Shown in pieces: positions 46,097-55,500 of a stretch of DNA of 64,000 bases; within the stretch, counting starts at the first letter, position 1; each line of letters opens with the position of its first letter. The stretch covers positions 124,001 to 188,000 of the forward strand of contig JACKDW010000006.1 in NCBI GenBank assembly GCA_020633295.1, in the 5' to 3' direction. The notes under the pieces are model-generated. The model was given only the letters and a program-made list of their open reading frames with translations, was not told the origin of the DNA and made no database searches. The position numbers and the translations under genes were made by a program. The DNA comes from Myxococcales bacterium (GTDB lineage Bacteria; Myxococcota_A; Polyangia; Nannocystales; Nannocystaceae).

Positions 46097-49006
46097 GTGG
46101 CCGCGGTATGCTCCGCGCCGTCCTCGGACCGCCGCGGCCGCCGCCCCTCGACCGTCGCGTCGTCCCTCGCGTCGTCCCTCGCGTCGTCCCTCGCGTCGTC
46201 CCTCGCGTCTTTCCTCAAGTCTCCCAGCGCGCCTTCCCTCAAGTCTCCCAGCGCGCCTTCCCTCAAGTCTCCCAGCGCGTCTTTCCTCAAATCTCCCAGC
46301 GCGTCTTTCCTCAAATCTCCCAGCGCGCCTTCCCTCAAGTCTTCCCGCGCGCCTTCCCGCGCGTCTTCCCGCGCGTCTTCCCGCGCGTCTTCCCGCGCGT
46401 CTTCCCGCGCGTCTTCCCGCGCGTCTTCCCTCGCCCGAACGCTCGCCTCCCACCGCGCCGTCGCGCTCTCGCTCTCGCTCTCGTTCGCGCTCGCGTGCAC
46501 GCCCGAGCACAGCGACCGACAGCGACCGACGCCCGCCTCCGTGGACGCGACGCCGACGACCGCGACGGTCGACGCCCCGCCGCCGAACGATCCCGCCGTG
46601 CAGCCGACCCCGACCCCATCCGACGCGAGCGCGGGCGCACGCTACCGCGCGCCGCCGCCCGACGTCGTCAAGGTCGTCGACGCGCCGCCGTCCCCCGCGA
46701 TCATCGTCGCCCCCGACGGCGCGCAGCTCGTCCAGGCCGCCTACGATCCGCTCCCGCCGATCGAGGTCGTCGCCGCGCCGTTCCTGCGCCTCGCGGGGCT
46801 CCGCATCAACCCTGCGCGGAGCGCCCTGCGCCAGACCTCGCACTACACCGACCTGACCCTGCAGCGCACCGGCGACGGCGCCACGACGGCGGTCACGCTC
46901 GAGGACGGCGCGCGCCTGAACCGACCCACCTGGTCACCCGACGGCGCCGCGCTCGCGCTGACGATCGAGGGCGCGAGCGGCCTCGAGCTGTGGATCGTCG
47001 ACGCGCGCACCGGCGCCGCCAGGCGCCTGATCGAGGACAAGGTCACGAACGTCATCGGCGCGGCCTACCGCTGGATGCCGGACTCGCGCGCGCTGCTGGT
47101 GCGGCTCGTGCCGCCGCGCGCGCCCGCGCCACCGCCGGCCCCGACGGTCCCGTCGGGGCCGCTCGTGCAGGACACCGCCGGGCGCGCCGCGACCAACCGC
47201 ACGTACCAGGACCTGCTCGAGACGCCGCACGACGCCGACGTGTTCGAATACTACGCGCGGAGCCAGCTCGCGATCGTGACCACCGACGGCCAGGTCACCC
47301 GCGTCGGGCCGGCCGGTATCTACGACGAGGCGCGACCGTCCCCGGACGGCCGGTTCATCCAGGTCACCCGGCTCACGCGCCCGTTCTCCTACGTCGTCCC
47401 CTACTACCGGTTCCCCCGCGAGCTCGAGATCTGGGATCGCGAGGGCGCGCGCGTGCGCGAGCTCGCCACGCTGCCCGCCTCCGAGGAGGTCCCGATCCAG
47501 GGCGTGCCCACGGGCCCGCGGCGGCTCTCGTGGCAGCCGCGCAAGCCGGCGACGCTCGTGTGGGCGGAGGCGCTCGACGGCGGCGATCCCAGGCGCGAGG
47601 TCGACCATCGCGATCACCTCCTGCGCCTCAACCTGCACGAGGCGAGCGCCGCGCCGCAGGAGCTGCTCAAGGTCCAGCAGCGCTTCTCGGATCTCCTCTG
47701 GCTCGACAGCGAGGAGGCGGCGATCGTCTCCGAGTACGATCGCGACCGTCGCTGGACCACGACGCGCGTCCACTTCCTCGCGCGCGAGCGCGCGCCGGTG
47801 GTGCTCGACGATCGCTCCTACCACGATCGCTACGGCGACCCCGGCTGGCCCGTGCAGCGCGAGCGCGCCGACGGCACGTGGACCGTCGTCGTCGACGACG
47901 GCTGGATCTACCTCGACGGCAGCGGCGCGACGCCGGAGGGCGATCGCCCGTTCCTCGACCGCCTCCACCTCGAGCGCGGCGAGAAGCAGCGGCTCCTGCG
48001 ATCGCCCGCGGACGCGTACCACTCCTTCGTCGCGTTCGCCGGCGCGCCGGGGCCGACCGGGCGTCCGCTGCTCGTGCGCCGCGAGTCGCGGCGGGATCCG
48101 CCTAACTACTTCATCGAGTCCGCCGGCGAGGGCGGCGCTGCGGCCCGGCCCCTGACGCAGTTCCCCGATCCGCACCCGCAGCTCACGGGCATCGAGAAGA
48201 AGCTGCTCAAGTACAAGCGGGCTGACGGCGTCGAGCTCTCCGCGACGCTGTACCTGCCGCCCGCGCGCGCGCCCGGGGAGCGCCTCCCGCTCGTCATCTG
48301 GGCGTACCCGCGCGAGTACAATGACGCAGGGACCGCGGGACAGGTTCGCGCGGCGCCGAACCGCTTCACGCGGCTCGGCGGCACCTCGCCGCTGATGTTC
48401 CTGCTGCGCGGCTACGCGGTGCTCGACCGCACCGCGATGCCCGTGATCGGCGACCCCGAGACCATGAACGACACCTTCGTCGAGCAGATCGTCGGCGCCG
48501 CGCAGGCGGCGATCGACGCGGCCGACGCCGAGGGCGCCATCGACCGCAGCCGCGTCGCGATCGCCGGTCACTCGTACGGCGCGTTCATGACGGCGAACCT
48601 GCTCGCGCACAGCGACCTGTTCCGCGCCGGCATCGCGCGCTCCGGCGCCTACAACCGCACGCTGACGCCCTTCGGCTTCCAGGGCGAGCGCCGCACGCTG
48701 TGGGAGGCTACGTCGACCTACGTCGAGCTCTCGCCGCTGATGCACGCGGACGCGATCAACGAGCCGCTGCTGCTCATCCACGGCGAGGCCGACAACAACT
48801 CCGGCACCTTCCCGCTGCAGTCGCGCCGCCTGTTCCACGCGCTGCAGGGCCTCGGCGGGACCGCGCGCCTGGTCGTGCTGCCCCACGAGTCCCACGGCTA
48901 CCGCGCCCGCGAGTCGGTGCTCCACGTGCTCGCCGAGTCCTTCGACTGGCTCGACGCGCACATGCAGCCCGCCGCGCCCGCGCCGGTCGAGGACAAGGCC
49001 CCGTAG
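46097..49006 (+). CDS. S9-family serine peptidase (prolyl oligopeptidase-like lipoprotein)
   Basis: The C-terminal alpha/beta-hydrolase has the nucleophile GHSYGAFMTANLL (about 48,570), the Asp in HGEADNNSGTFPLQS and the His in PHESHGYRARES. It resembles glutamyl endopeptidase/DPP-type S9 enzymes. Before it lies a beta-propeller (PTWSPDGAALAL, ARPSPDGRFIQV, RRLSWQPRKP). A lipoprotein signal SLSLSFALACTPE (Cys codon about 46,495) precedes the mature protein. No start codon exists between that signal and the 12-bp minisatellite just upstream. The usable starts (GTG 46097 in frame, ATG 46108 out of frame) lie beyond the array, so the true start is unresolved. The plus frame stays open to about 45,887. 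Confidence 0.82.
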   Translation: MAAVCSAPSSDRRGRRPSTVASSLASSLASSLASSLASFLKSPSAPSLKSPSAPSLKSPSASFLKSPSASFLKSPSAPSLKSSRAPSRASSRASSRASSRASSRASSRASSLARTLASHRAVALSLSLSFALACTPEHSDRQRPTPASVDATPTTATVDAPPPNDPAVQPTPTPSDASAGARYRAPPPDVVKVVDAPPSPAIIVAPDGAQLVQAAYDPLPPIEVVAAPFLRLAGLRINPARSALRQTSHYTDLTLQRTGDGATTAVTLEDGARLNRPTWSPDGAALALTIEGASGLELWIVDARTGAARRLIEDKVTNVIGAAYRWMPDSRALLVRLVPPRAPAPPPAPTVPSGPLVQDTAGRAATNRTYQDLLETPHDADVFEYYARSQLAIVTTDGQVTRVGPAGIYDEARPSPDGRFIQVTRLTRPFSYVVPYYRFPRELEIWDREGARVRELATLPASEEVPIQGVPTGPRRLSWQPRKPATLVWAEALDGGDPRREVDHRDHLLRLNLHEASAAPQELLKVQQRFSDLLWLDSEEAAIVSEYDRDRRWTTTRVHFLARERAPVVLDDRSYHDRYGDPGWPVQRERADGTWTVVVDDGWIYLDGSGATPEGDRPFLDRLHLERGEKQRLLRSPADAYHSFVAFAGAPGPTGRPLLVRRESRRDPPNYFIESAGEGGAAARPLTQFPDPHPQLTGIEKKLLKYKRADGVELSATLYLPPARAPGERLPLVIWAYPREYNDAGTAGQVRAAPNRFTRLGGTSPLMFLLRGYAVLDRTAMPVIGDPETMNDTFVEQIVGAAQAAIDAADAEGAIDRSRVAIAGHSYGAFMTANLLAHSDLFRAGIARSGAYNRTLTPFGFQGERRTLWEATSTYVELSPLMHADAINEPLLLIHGEADNNSGTFPLQSRRLFHALQGLGGTARLVVLPHESHGYRARESVLHVLAESFDWLDAHMQPAAPAPVEDKAP
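46157..46432 (+). repeat. Perfectly phased 12-bp minisatellite, 23 units
   Basis: Twenty-three contiguous 12-mers in three blocks: four GCGTCGTCCCTC; then alternating GCGYCTTYCCTC and AARTCTCCCAGC, giving a 24-bp higher-order unit; then mostly GCGTCTTCCCGC. Every unit keeps the 12-bp phase, so frames never break. In the peptidase frame they read ASSL, ASFLKSPS and ASSR. It sits between the possible starts and the signal peptide. Confidence 0.95.
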
Positions 49007-49079
49007 CGCTCGCGCGCACCTCGAGCGCTCTCGATCCCTCGCACTCGCTTGTACGTACTCGACGCCCGCCTGAGCTCCC

Positions 49080-50285
49080 ATGCACTGGTCCTCCGCCGCC
49101 TCGACCTCCCACAACTTCGAGACCGCGCTCGACGACGTAGCGACGCGCGTCGAGGAGGAGCTCGGCGGCGTCGCGCCCCAGCTGCTCGCGATCTACATCT
49201 CGTCGAGCTTCCGCGAGTCCTACGTGCTCGTGGCGTCGCGCCTGCGCGCGCGCTTCCCCGGCGCCGCGCAGATCGGCTGCTCGGCGGCGGGCTTCATCGG
49301 CGGCGGCCGCGAGCTCGAGCAGACGCCGGGCGTCTCGCTGACCGCCGCGGCGCTGCCCGGCGTCACGCTGCACCCCTTCCACGTCGGCGGCCACGCGCTC
49401 GCGCGCTGGTCCGAGGACCCGACGACCGCGTCGGAGGATCTGCGCGCGCTCGACGAGCGCCTCGACGGCGACATCGCGGGCCTGATCCTCCACCCGGACC
49501 CCGTCAGCTGCGACACCTCCGCGCTGCTGCGCGTGCTCGACGAGCGCTACCCGGGCGCGACCAAGATCGGCGGCGTCGCCAGCGGCGGTAACCGCCCCGG
49601 GCACAACGCGCTCTACGCCGGCGGCCGCGCCCACGGCACCGGCGTCGTCGGGCTCGCGTTCGCCGGCGCGCTCTCGATCGACAGCGTCGTCGCCCAGGGC
49701 TGCCGACCGATCGGCGCGCCGATGTTCATCACGCGCTGCGACGGCAACGTCATCCGCGAGCTCGACGGGCGCTCGCCGGTCGCGACGGTCCAGGAGCTCT
49801 ACGAGCAGCTCGAGGCGCGCGACCGCGTGCTGATGCGCAACTCGCTGTTCATCGGCGTCGTCACGGAGCCCGACGCCTCGCGCTACGGCCCCGGCGACTT
49901 CCTCGTGCGCTCGATCATCGGCTTCGACCCCAACAACTCCGCGCTCGCCGTCGACGCGCAGCTCTCCACGGGCCAGGTCGTGCAATTTCACCTGCGCGAT
50001 CGGCAGGCGTCGGCGCAGGATCTCAACGCGCACCTCGACGCGCGCGCCGAGGCGCTCGCGGCTCGCCCGCCCGCGGGCGCGCTGCTGTTCTCCTGCCTCG
50101 GCCGCGGCAAGCACCTCTACGGGCGACCCAACCACGACTCCGACGCGCTGCGCGAGCGCGTCGGCTCGGTCCCGCTCGGCGGCTTCTTCTGTAACGGCGA
50201 GATCGGCCCGGTGAAGCGCAGCACGCACCTCCACGGGTACACGAGCGTGTTCGGGCTGTTCCGCAGCGTCGCGCCCGACTCGTGA
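49080..50285 (+). CDS. FIST-domain sensory protein
   Basis: 401 residues with a FIST N-domain (IYISSSFRESY, GCSAAGFIGGG, GGVASGG) and FIST_C domain (NSLFIGVV, VGSVPLGGFFCNGEIGPV, GYTSVFGLFRS). FIST modules are thought to bind small ligands, perhaps amino acids, and are usually linked to two-component or cyclic-di-GMP signalling. Here it stands alone with no output domain and no signalling gene in its operon. It starts at ATG 49080, 73 bp after the peptidase stop. It may feed a signal to proteins encoded elsewhere. Confidence 0.88.
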   Translation: MHWSSAASTSHNFETALDDVATRVEEELGGVAPQLLAIYISSSFRESYVLVASRLRARFPGAAQIGCSAAGFIGGGRELEQTPGVSLTAAALPGVTLHPFHVGGHALARWSEDPTTASEDLRALDERLDGDIAGLILHPDPVSCDTSALLRVLDERYPGATKIGGVASGGNRPGHNALYAGGRAHGTGVVGLAFAGALSIDSVVAQGCRPIGAPMFITRCDGNVIRELDGRSPVATVQELYEQLEARDRVLMRNSLFIGVVTEPDASRYGPGDFLVRSIIGFDPNNSALAVDAQLSTGQVVQFHLRDRQASAQDLNAHLDARAEALAARPPAGALLFSCLGRGKHLYGRPNHDSDALRERVGSVPLGGFFCNGEIGPVKRSTHLHGYTSVFGLFRSVAPDS

Positions 50286-50646
50286 CCCGCTCGCGTCGCG
50301 GCGCGCCCGCGTCGCGGCGCGCCCGCGTCGCGCGACGGCCTCAGCGCGCCCACGCGCCCGCGCCGACGTCCGTCCGCGCGCGCGCGCGCGCGCGTGCTCG
50401 CGCGAGGACGCCCCGGCGCCCGACGCCGCGCGAACGCGCTGCGCGGACGTCCTCCTCGGCCACAGCGCGCGGCCCAGGATCACAAGGCTGAAAGGACAGG
50501 AGACACGCGCGCGCCCGCCTGCTCTCATGTACATGCGACTTCGCTCGCGCGCGCGAGCGGCTGTGCTCGCGCCCGGACTCGCGCCCCGGAAAGTCCACAG
50601 CGCGCGGCGCCCCGAGAGTATTATGTTGTGCGCCGCAGTAGACGAG
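50286..50646. other. Intergenic region upstream of the phosphoesterase-STAND operon
   Basis: This 361-bp gap starts with two and a half copies of a 16-bp unit, GCGTCGCGGCGCGCCC, from about 50,293, followed by a CG-repeat run near 50,375-50,400. The AT-richest spot is TATTAT at 50,619-50,624, the best -10 candidate for the operon. No gene is evident, although the downstream frame is open back to 50,527. Confidence 0.45.
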
Positions 50647-52509
50647 ATGGAGGCCACGCGACGACACGCCGTGACGCTCCTGCACCTGTCGGACATCCAC
50701 AGGACGCGGGATGAGCAGGTGAGCAACGAGGAGCTGCTCAACGCGCTGCAGGCTGATCTGGCCGCGCACGCCGACGACGGCGTCCCGGCGCCGCAGGCCG
50801 TCGTCGTCTCCGGGGACATCGCGCAGGCCGCCGAGCCGCGCGAGTACGACGAGGCCGCGAGCTTCCTGCGCCAGCTCGCCGACTACCTCGGCGTCCCGCT
50901 CGCGCGGGTCATCGTCACGCCCGGCAACCACGACGTGCACTGGCCGACCGCCGAGGAGGCCTTCGTGTCGCGACGCGCCCGCCCGCCCGGCGCGCCCGAC
51001 GAGCTCGTGATCGAGCGACACGGTCGCTTCCTGTGCGCGCGCAGCGAGGAGCAGTACCAGCGCCGGCTCGCCAACTTCCGCGCGTTCTACAAGCAGCTCT
51101 CCGGCGAGGACTACCCGAGCGCGCGCGCCGAGCAGTACACCGTGCACGAGCTGCCGGCGCTCGGCGTCGCGTTCGCCGGCTTCAACAGCTGCGACCTCAA
51201 CGACCACGAGCGCAACCGCGGCGGCATCCACAGCGCCGCGATCCACGGCGCGGCCGGGCGGCTCGCGGAGTTCGACGGCTACCGCGTCGCGGTCTGGCAC
51301 CACGACCTCAACTGGCGCCAGCGCCCCGAGGCCGACGCGCTCGACGTCGACAGCCTGCGCCAGCTCAGCCAGCGGACCTTCAACCTCGGGCTGTGCGGGC
51401 ACACCCACCGCACCGCGTTCAACGACGCCTGCCAGATCGAGGGCTACGCGCTCCCGGTCGTCGCCGCCGGCTCGCTGTGCGCGGGGCCGCGGCAGCGCGG
51501 CGAGTCTGTCCCGAGGGCCTACAACGTGATCCAGCTGCGCGGCGACACGGCGCGCGTGTACACCCGCGTCAAGGACGAGCGCCACACGCCCTGGCGCGCC
51601 GACGCCCGCCACCGCGACGCGCAGGGGCGCTACGTCCACTGGTACGACGTGCGCCTGCCGAGGCGCGCGCAGACGCGGCCGCGTCACGCGGCGACGTCGA
51701 CGCCCTCGTCGCCGTCGACGACCTCGGCGACGAGCGGCGCGCCCGACCCCGCCGGCAACCCCTTCCAGGCCGTCGGCACGCTCCCAGAGGAGGCGCCGTC
51801 CTACGTGCGCCGCGCCTGCGACGACGAGCTGACGCGCGCGCTCGATCAGGGCGCGCCGATGATCGCGATCGACGGGCCCTACCAGCACGGGAAGTCGAGC
51901 CTGCTGCTGCGCGCGCGCGCCTACGCGGCGGGCGTCGCCCGCGAGCGCGCGTGCTACCTCGACCTGCAGCGCCTGCGCACCGACGACCTCCAGCAGTTCT
52001 ACAGCCGCTTCTTCGAGCTGCTCGGGCGCCAGCTCGGCGCGCGCGTCGACGACTGGTACGCGCTCGAGGAGCAGGCCGCGGCGCGCCCGCTCGCGCTGCT
52101 GCTCGACGAGCTCGGACACCTGACCGCGCCGCTCGCCCAGCACCTGCTGCCCTCGCTGTTCCGGCTGGCGACCGCGCGACCGCCCGCGGTCCGCGTCGTC
52201 GTCAGCGCGCCCGAGCCCGTCACCGCGCTCCTCGATGGTTGGCGCCTCGCCGATCCGAAGCTGCGTTCAGGCTGGCTCCGAGTACAGGTCGGTCCGCTCG
52301 GCGACGACGGCCTCGCGCGCCTGCTCGAGCTGCTCCCGAGCCGCGCGCGCGCGCTGGCGCGGCGCCACGCGCAGCACATCACCCGTCAGGTCGCCGGCCG
52401 CCCGAGCGCGGCCCAGGCCCTGTGCGCGCGCCTGCATGACGACTGCGCGCGCGACGAGCGCGACGAGGCGCTCACAGCTCGAATTATGGACGAGAGGAGC
52501 TACCGATGA
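50647..52509 (+). CDS. Calcineurin-like phosphoesterase fused to a STAND/AAA ATPase
   Basis: About 620 residues. The N-terminal metallophosphoesterase is complete: HLSDIH (residue about 15), VSGDIAQ, TPGNHDVHW (about 94), AVWHHDLN and LCGHTHRT (about 252), all ligands of a two-metal centre. A Ser/Thr linker leads to a P-loop ATPase with Walker A GPYQHGKSSLLL (about 412) and Walker B LALLLDELGHL, like the AAA-like domain of the next protein. Start ATG 50647 keeps a short leader; ATGs at 50,527 and 50,623 are alternatives. The stop overlaps the next start (ATGA). Such fusions suggest an ATP-gated nuclease/phosphatase effector in signalling or defence; this role is inferred. Confidence 0.8.
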   Translation: MEATRRHAVTLLHLSDIHRTRDEQVSNEELLNALQADLAAHADDGVPAPQAVVVSGDIAQAAEPREYDEAASFLRQLADYLGVPLARVIVTPGNHDVHWPTAEEAFVSRRARPPGAPDELVIERHGRFLCARSEEQYQRRLANFRAFYKQLSGEDYPSARAEQYTVHELPALGVAFAGFNSCDLNDHERNRGGIHSAAIHGAAGRLAEFDGYRVAVWHHDLNWRQRPEADALDVDSLRQLSQRTFNLGLCGHTHRTAFNDACQIEGYALPVVAAGSLCAGPRQRGESVPRAYNVIQLRGDTARVYTRVKDERHTPWRADARHRDAQGRYVHWYDVRLPRRAQTRPRHAATSTPSSPSTTSATSGAPDPAGNPFQAVGTLPEEAPSYVRRACDDELTRALDQGAPMIAIDGPYQHGKSSLLLRARAYAAGVARERACYLDLQRLRTDDLQQFYSRFFELLGRQLGARVDDWYALEEQAAARPLALLLDELGHLTAPLAQHLLPSLFRLATARPPAVRVVVSAPEPVTALLDGWRLADPKLRSGWLRVQVGPLGDDGLARLLELLPSRARALARRHAQHITRQVAGRPSAAQALCARLHDDCARDERDEALTARIMDERSYR

Positions 52510-55500
52510 GCACCGAGATCCCGTATCGGGCCGCGGGCACCTTCGACGGGCGCTCCTACGTCGTCCGCGACGCCGACCACGACCTGCTCCTCGAGATCGA
52601 GCGCAACCAGCGGTTCCCGTACATCGTCGCGCCGCGCCAGAGCGGCAAGTCGAGCCTGCTGATCCGCACGATCAAGACGCTCGACCCCGAGGAGTACACC
52701 TGCGCGTTCATCGACATCGCGCCGATCGTGATCGAGAGCTACCGCGAGTTCTGGGACGAGTTCCTGCTCGGCGTCGCCAAGAGCGGCAAGCTCAGCCGCG
52801 ACCCGCTGCGAAGGCAGGACCCCGAGGACACGTTCCGCGCGTGGCTCGAGCAGCAGGACACGCGGCTCGTCGTCATGGTCGACGAGATCGACGTGCTGCT
52901 CGCCGCGACCTTCAAGGAGCAGTTCTTCAGCAAGATCCGCACGTTCTTCAACAACCGCGCGATCGACAAGACGTTCTCGCGGCTGCAGTTCGTGCTCGCC
53001 GGCTCGGCGCGCCCGTCGACGCTGATCTCGGACCCGAAGCGCTCGCCCTTCAACGTCGGCATCGAGGTCGAGCTCGAGGAGCTCTCGCCCGACCAGCTCG
53101 TCGCGCTCACGGCCCACCTGCGCAGCTCCGGGGCGCGCGTCTCGCCCGAGTTGCCCGCGCGCATCTTCCACTTCACGGGCGGCTCGGTCTATCTCTGCCA
53201 GCTGATCCTGGAGCACCTGTGGAGCGTCGCCATCCACGGCAAGAGCGTGATCGCGCCCGACGACGTCGACGGGATCGTCGACTCGATCATCGAGCACGCG
53301 CCGCGCAACGTGCACTTCGAGAACCTCTACCGCCTGCTGTCCGGCAACCGCGAGCTGCTCGACAGCTTCCGGCGCCTGCTCGACGGCGAGGAGATCGACG
53401 ACGGCGCGCGCCTCGAGCTGCGCCTCGCCGGCATCTCCAACGGCCTGCGCCCGTTCCGCAACGAGCTGTACCGCCGCGTGTTCTCCGGCGACGGCCGGCT
53501 CTCGCTCACCCGGCACACGCGACCGCGCGCGGGCTCGAGGAAGAGCTCCGACAACGGGCAGCTCAAGCCCGGCGACACGCTCGGCGGCGGCACGTACCGG
53601 CTGATGCAGAAGATCGGCCAGGGGGGCTTCGGCGCCGTCTGGATGGCGCTGGGGCAGCGAGACCGGCGCTCGGTCGCGATCAAGGTCCTGCACGCGCACC
53701 TCGCCGAGGACAAGAAGCGGCGCGCTCGCTTCTTCCGCGGCGCGCGGGCGATGGCGCAGCTCGACCACCCCTCGATCGTCCACGTGATCGAGCCGCACGG
53801 CGAGGAGGGCGGCAACTACTACTTCGTGATGGAGTACGTCGAGGGCTACGACTTCCGCGACGCGGTTCGTCGTCACTTCCTGCCCGAGGACAAGGTGCTG
53901 CCGATCATCCAGCAGGTCGGCCGCGCGCTCGCGCACGCCCACGATCGCGGGCTCATCCACCGCGACGTGAAGCCCAGCAACATCCTGCTCGACGCCTCCG
54001 GCGAGCCGCGCCTGACCGACTTCGACCTGGTGCGCATGCCCGACTCGGCGACCACGAACGAGACCCAGACGGGCGCGGTCGGCTCGTTCATCTACACCGC
54101 GCCCGAGGTCACGCGCGAGGCGAAGGAGGCCGACGCCGCCGCCGACGTCTACAGCCTGGCGATGACCGCGATCTTCGGGCTCTACGGCGACGACCTCTCG
54201 ATGGACGTCGTCCGCAACGCGCGGCGCTTCATCGACGCCGAGCTCGAGTGCAGCGAGGCGATCAAGGAGGTGCTCAAGCGCGCCGTCTCGTGGAACAAGC
54301 AGCAGCGCTACCTCGACGCCGGGAGCTTCTGCCTCGCGCTCGACCGCGCGTGGCGTGACGACGTGCGCCCGCCCCCGCTGCCGCCCGAGGACTCGCTCGC
54401 CGCGTTCACGATCGCGGAGGACGACGAGCTCGTGGTCGCGGCGCGCTCGATGGCCCAGGCCCGCATCTCGCTCGCCGACCGCCCGCCGTCGAGCGCGCGC
54501 GCGGGCGAGCGCGAGGACGGGCGCCCCGAAGACATGTCTGAAGAGTCAGACATCGCGTCAGGCGGCGAGGCCGACGCGGAGCCCGTGGAGCGCGCGCCCG
54601 AGGACGCGCCCGAGGACGATCCGGACGACCTCCTCGATCCGCTCGCGGCGCTCACCGACGACGACGACGACGCGCCGCCGCTGACGCCCGCCGCCGCCGT
54701 GAGCGTCGCGCCCGCGCCGGCGCCCACGCCCGCGACGACGCCCACGCCGGAGCCGAGCCGCTCGCGCGCGCCGACCTTCACGCCCGCGCCCGAGCCGCCG
54801 CTGAGCGCGTCACCTGGCCTCCCGACCTTCTCGCCGTCGCGCCCCAAGCAGACCATCCAGGGCGTGCGCCCGGCGATCGGCGCGCCGCGCACCGGCGAGG
54901 CGACGCTCCCCAAGAGGAGGTCCGAAGAACATGTTCCTACAGCCATCAAGGAACCTACCGGGGGCCACCGCGCGTCCGCGCTGACCGAGACCGACGCGGA
55001 CGCCGCGACCGCGCGCGACACCACCACGGTCGAGGAGGCGCCCTACACCGAGGTCTCGACCGCCGCCGCGATCTCGGCCGCGACGCGAAAGTCGGGCGTC
55101 TCGGGCGCGCGCGCGGCGTCGAAGTCCTCGACCCACGCCGCCGCCGCGCGCGAGAAGTCGAGCCACGCCGAGGATCGAGCCGAGCGCGCCGACGCTGGGA
55201 GCAACCGCGCGGTCTACCTCGCGATCATCGTCGTCGCGGCGCTCGTCGTCATCTGGCTGCTGCTGCGCGCGTGCGGCACAACGCCGGTCGAGCGCCCCGA
55301 CGCGCGCCCGCCGGGCGCCAGCGCCAGCGCGCCGGACGAGTCGAAGGCCAACCTCCCGCCGCGCCCGACGACTGCCGCGCCCGACGTCGCCACGACCGAC
55401 GCGACGCCGCCCGACCTGCCGCCGCCCGACGACACGGTCGGCGCGCCCGACCTCCCACCGCCCACGCCCGACCTGCCGCCGCCCGACCCGACGAGCGGCG

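Noticed and set aside
46157..46432. CRISPR array
   Set aside because: Units are 12 bp, contiguous and without unique spacers, and no cas genes are present; it is a minisatellite.
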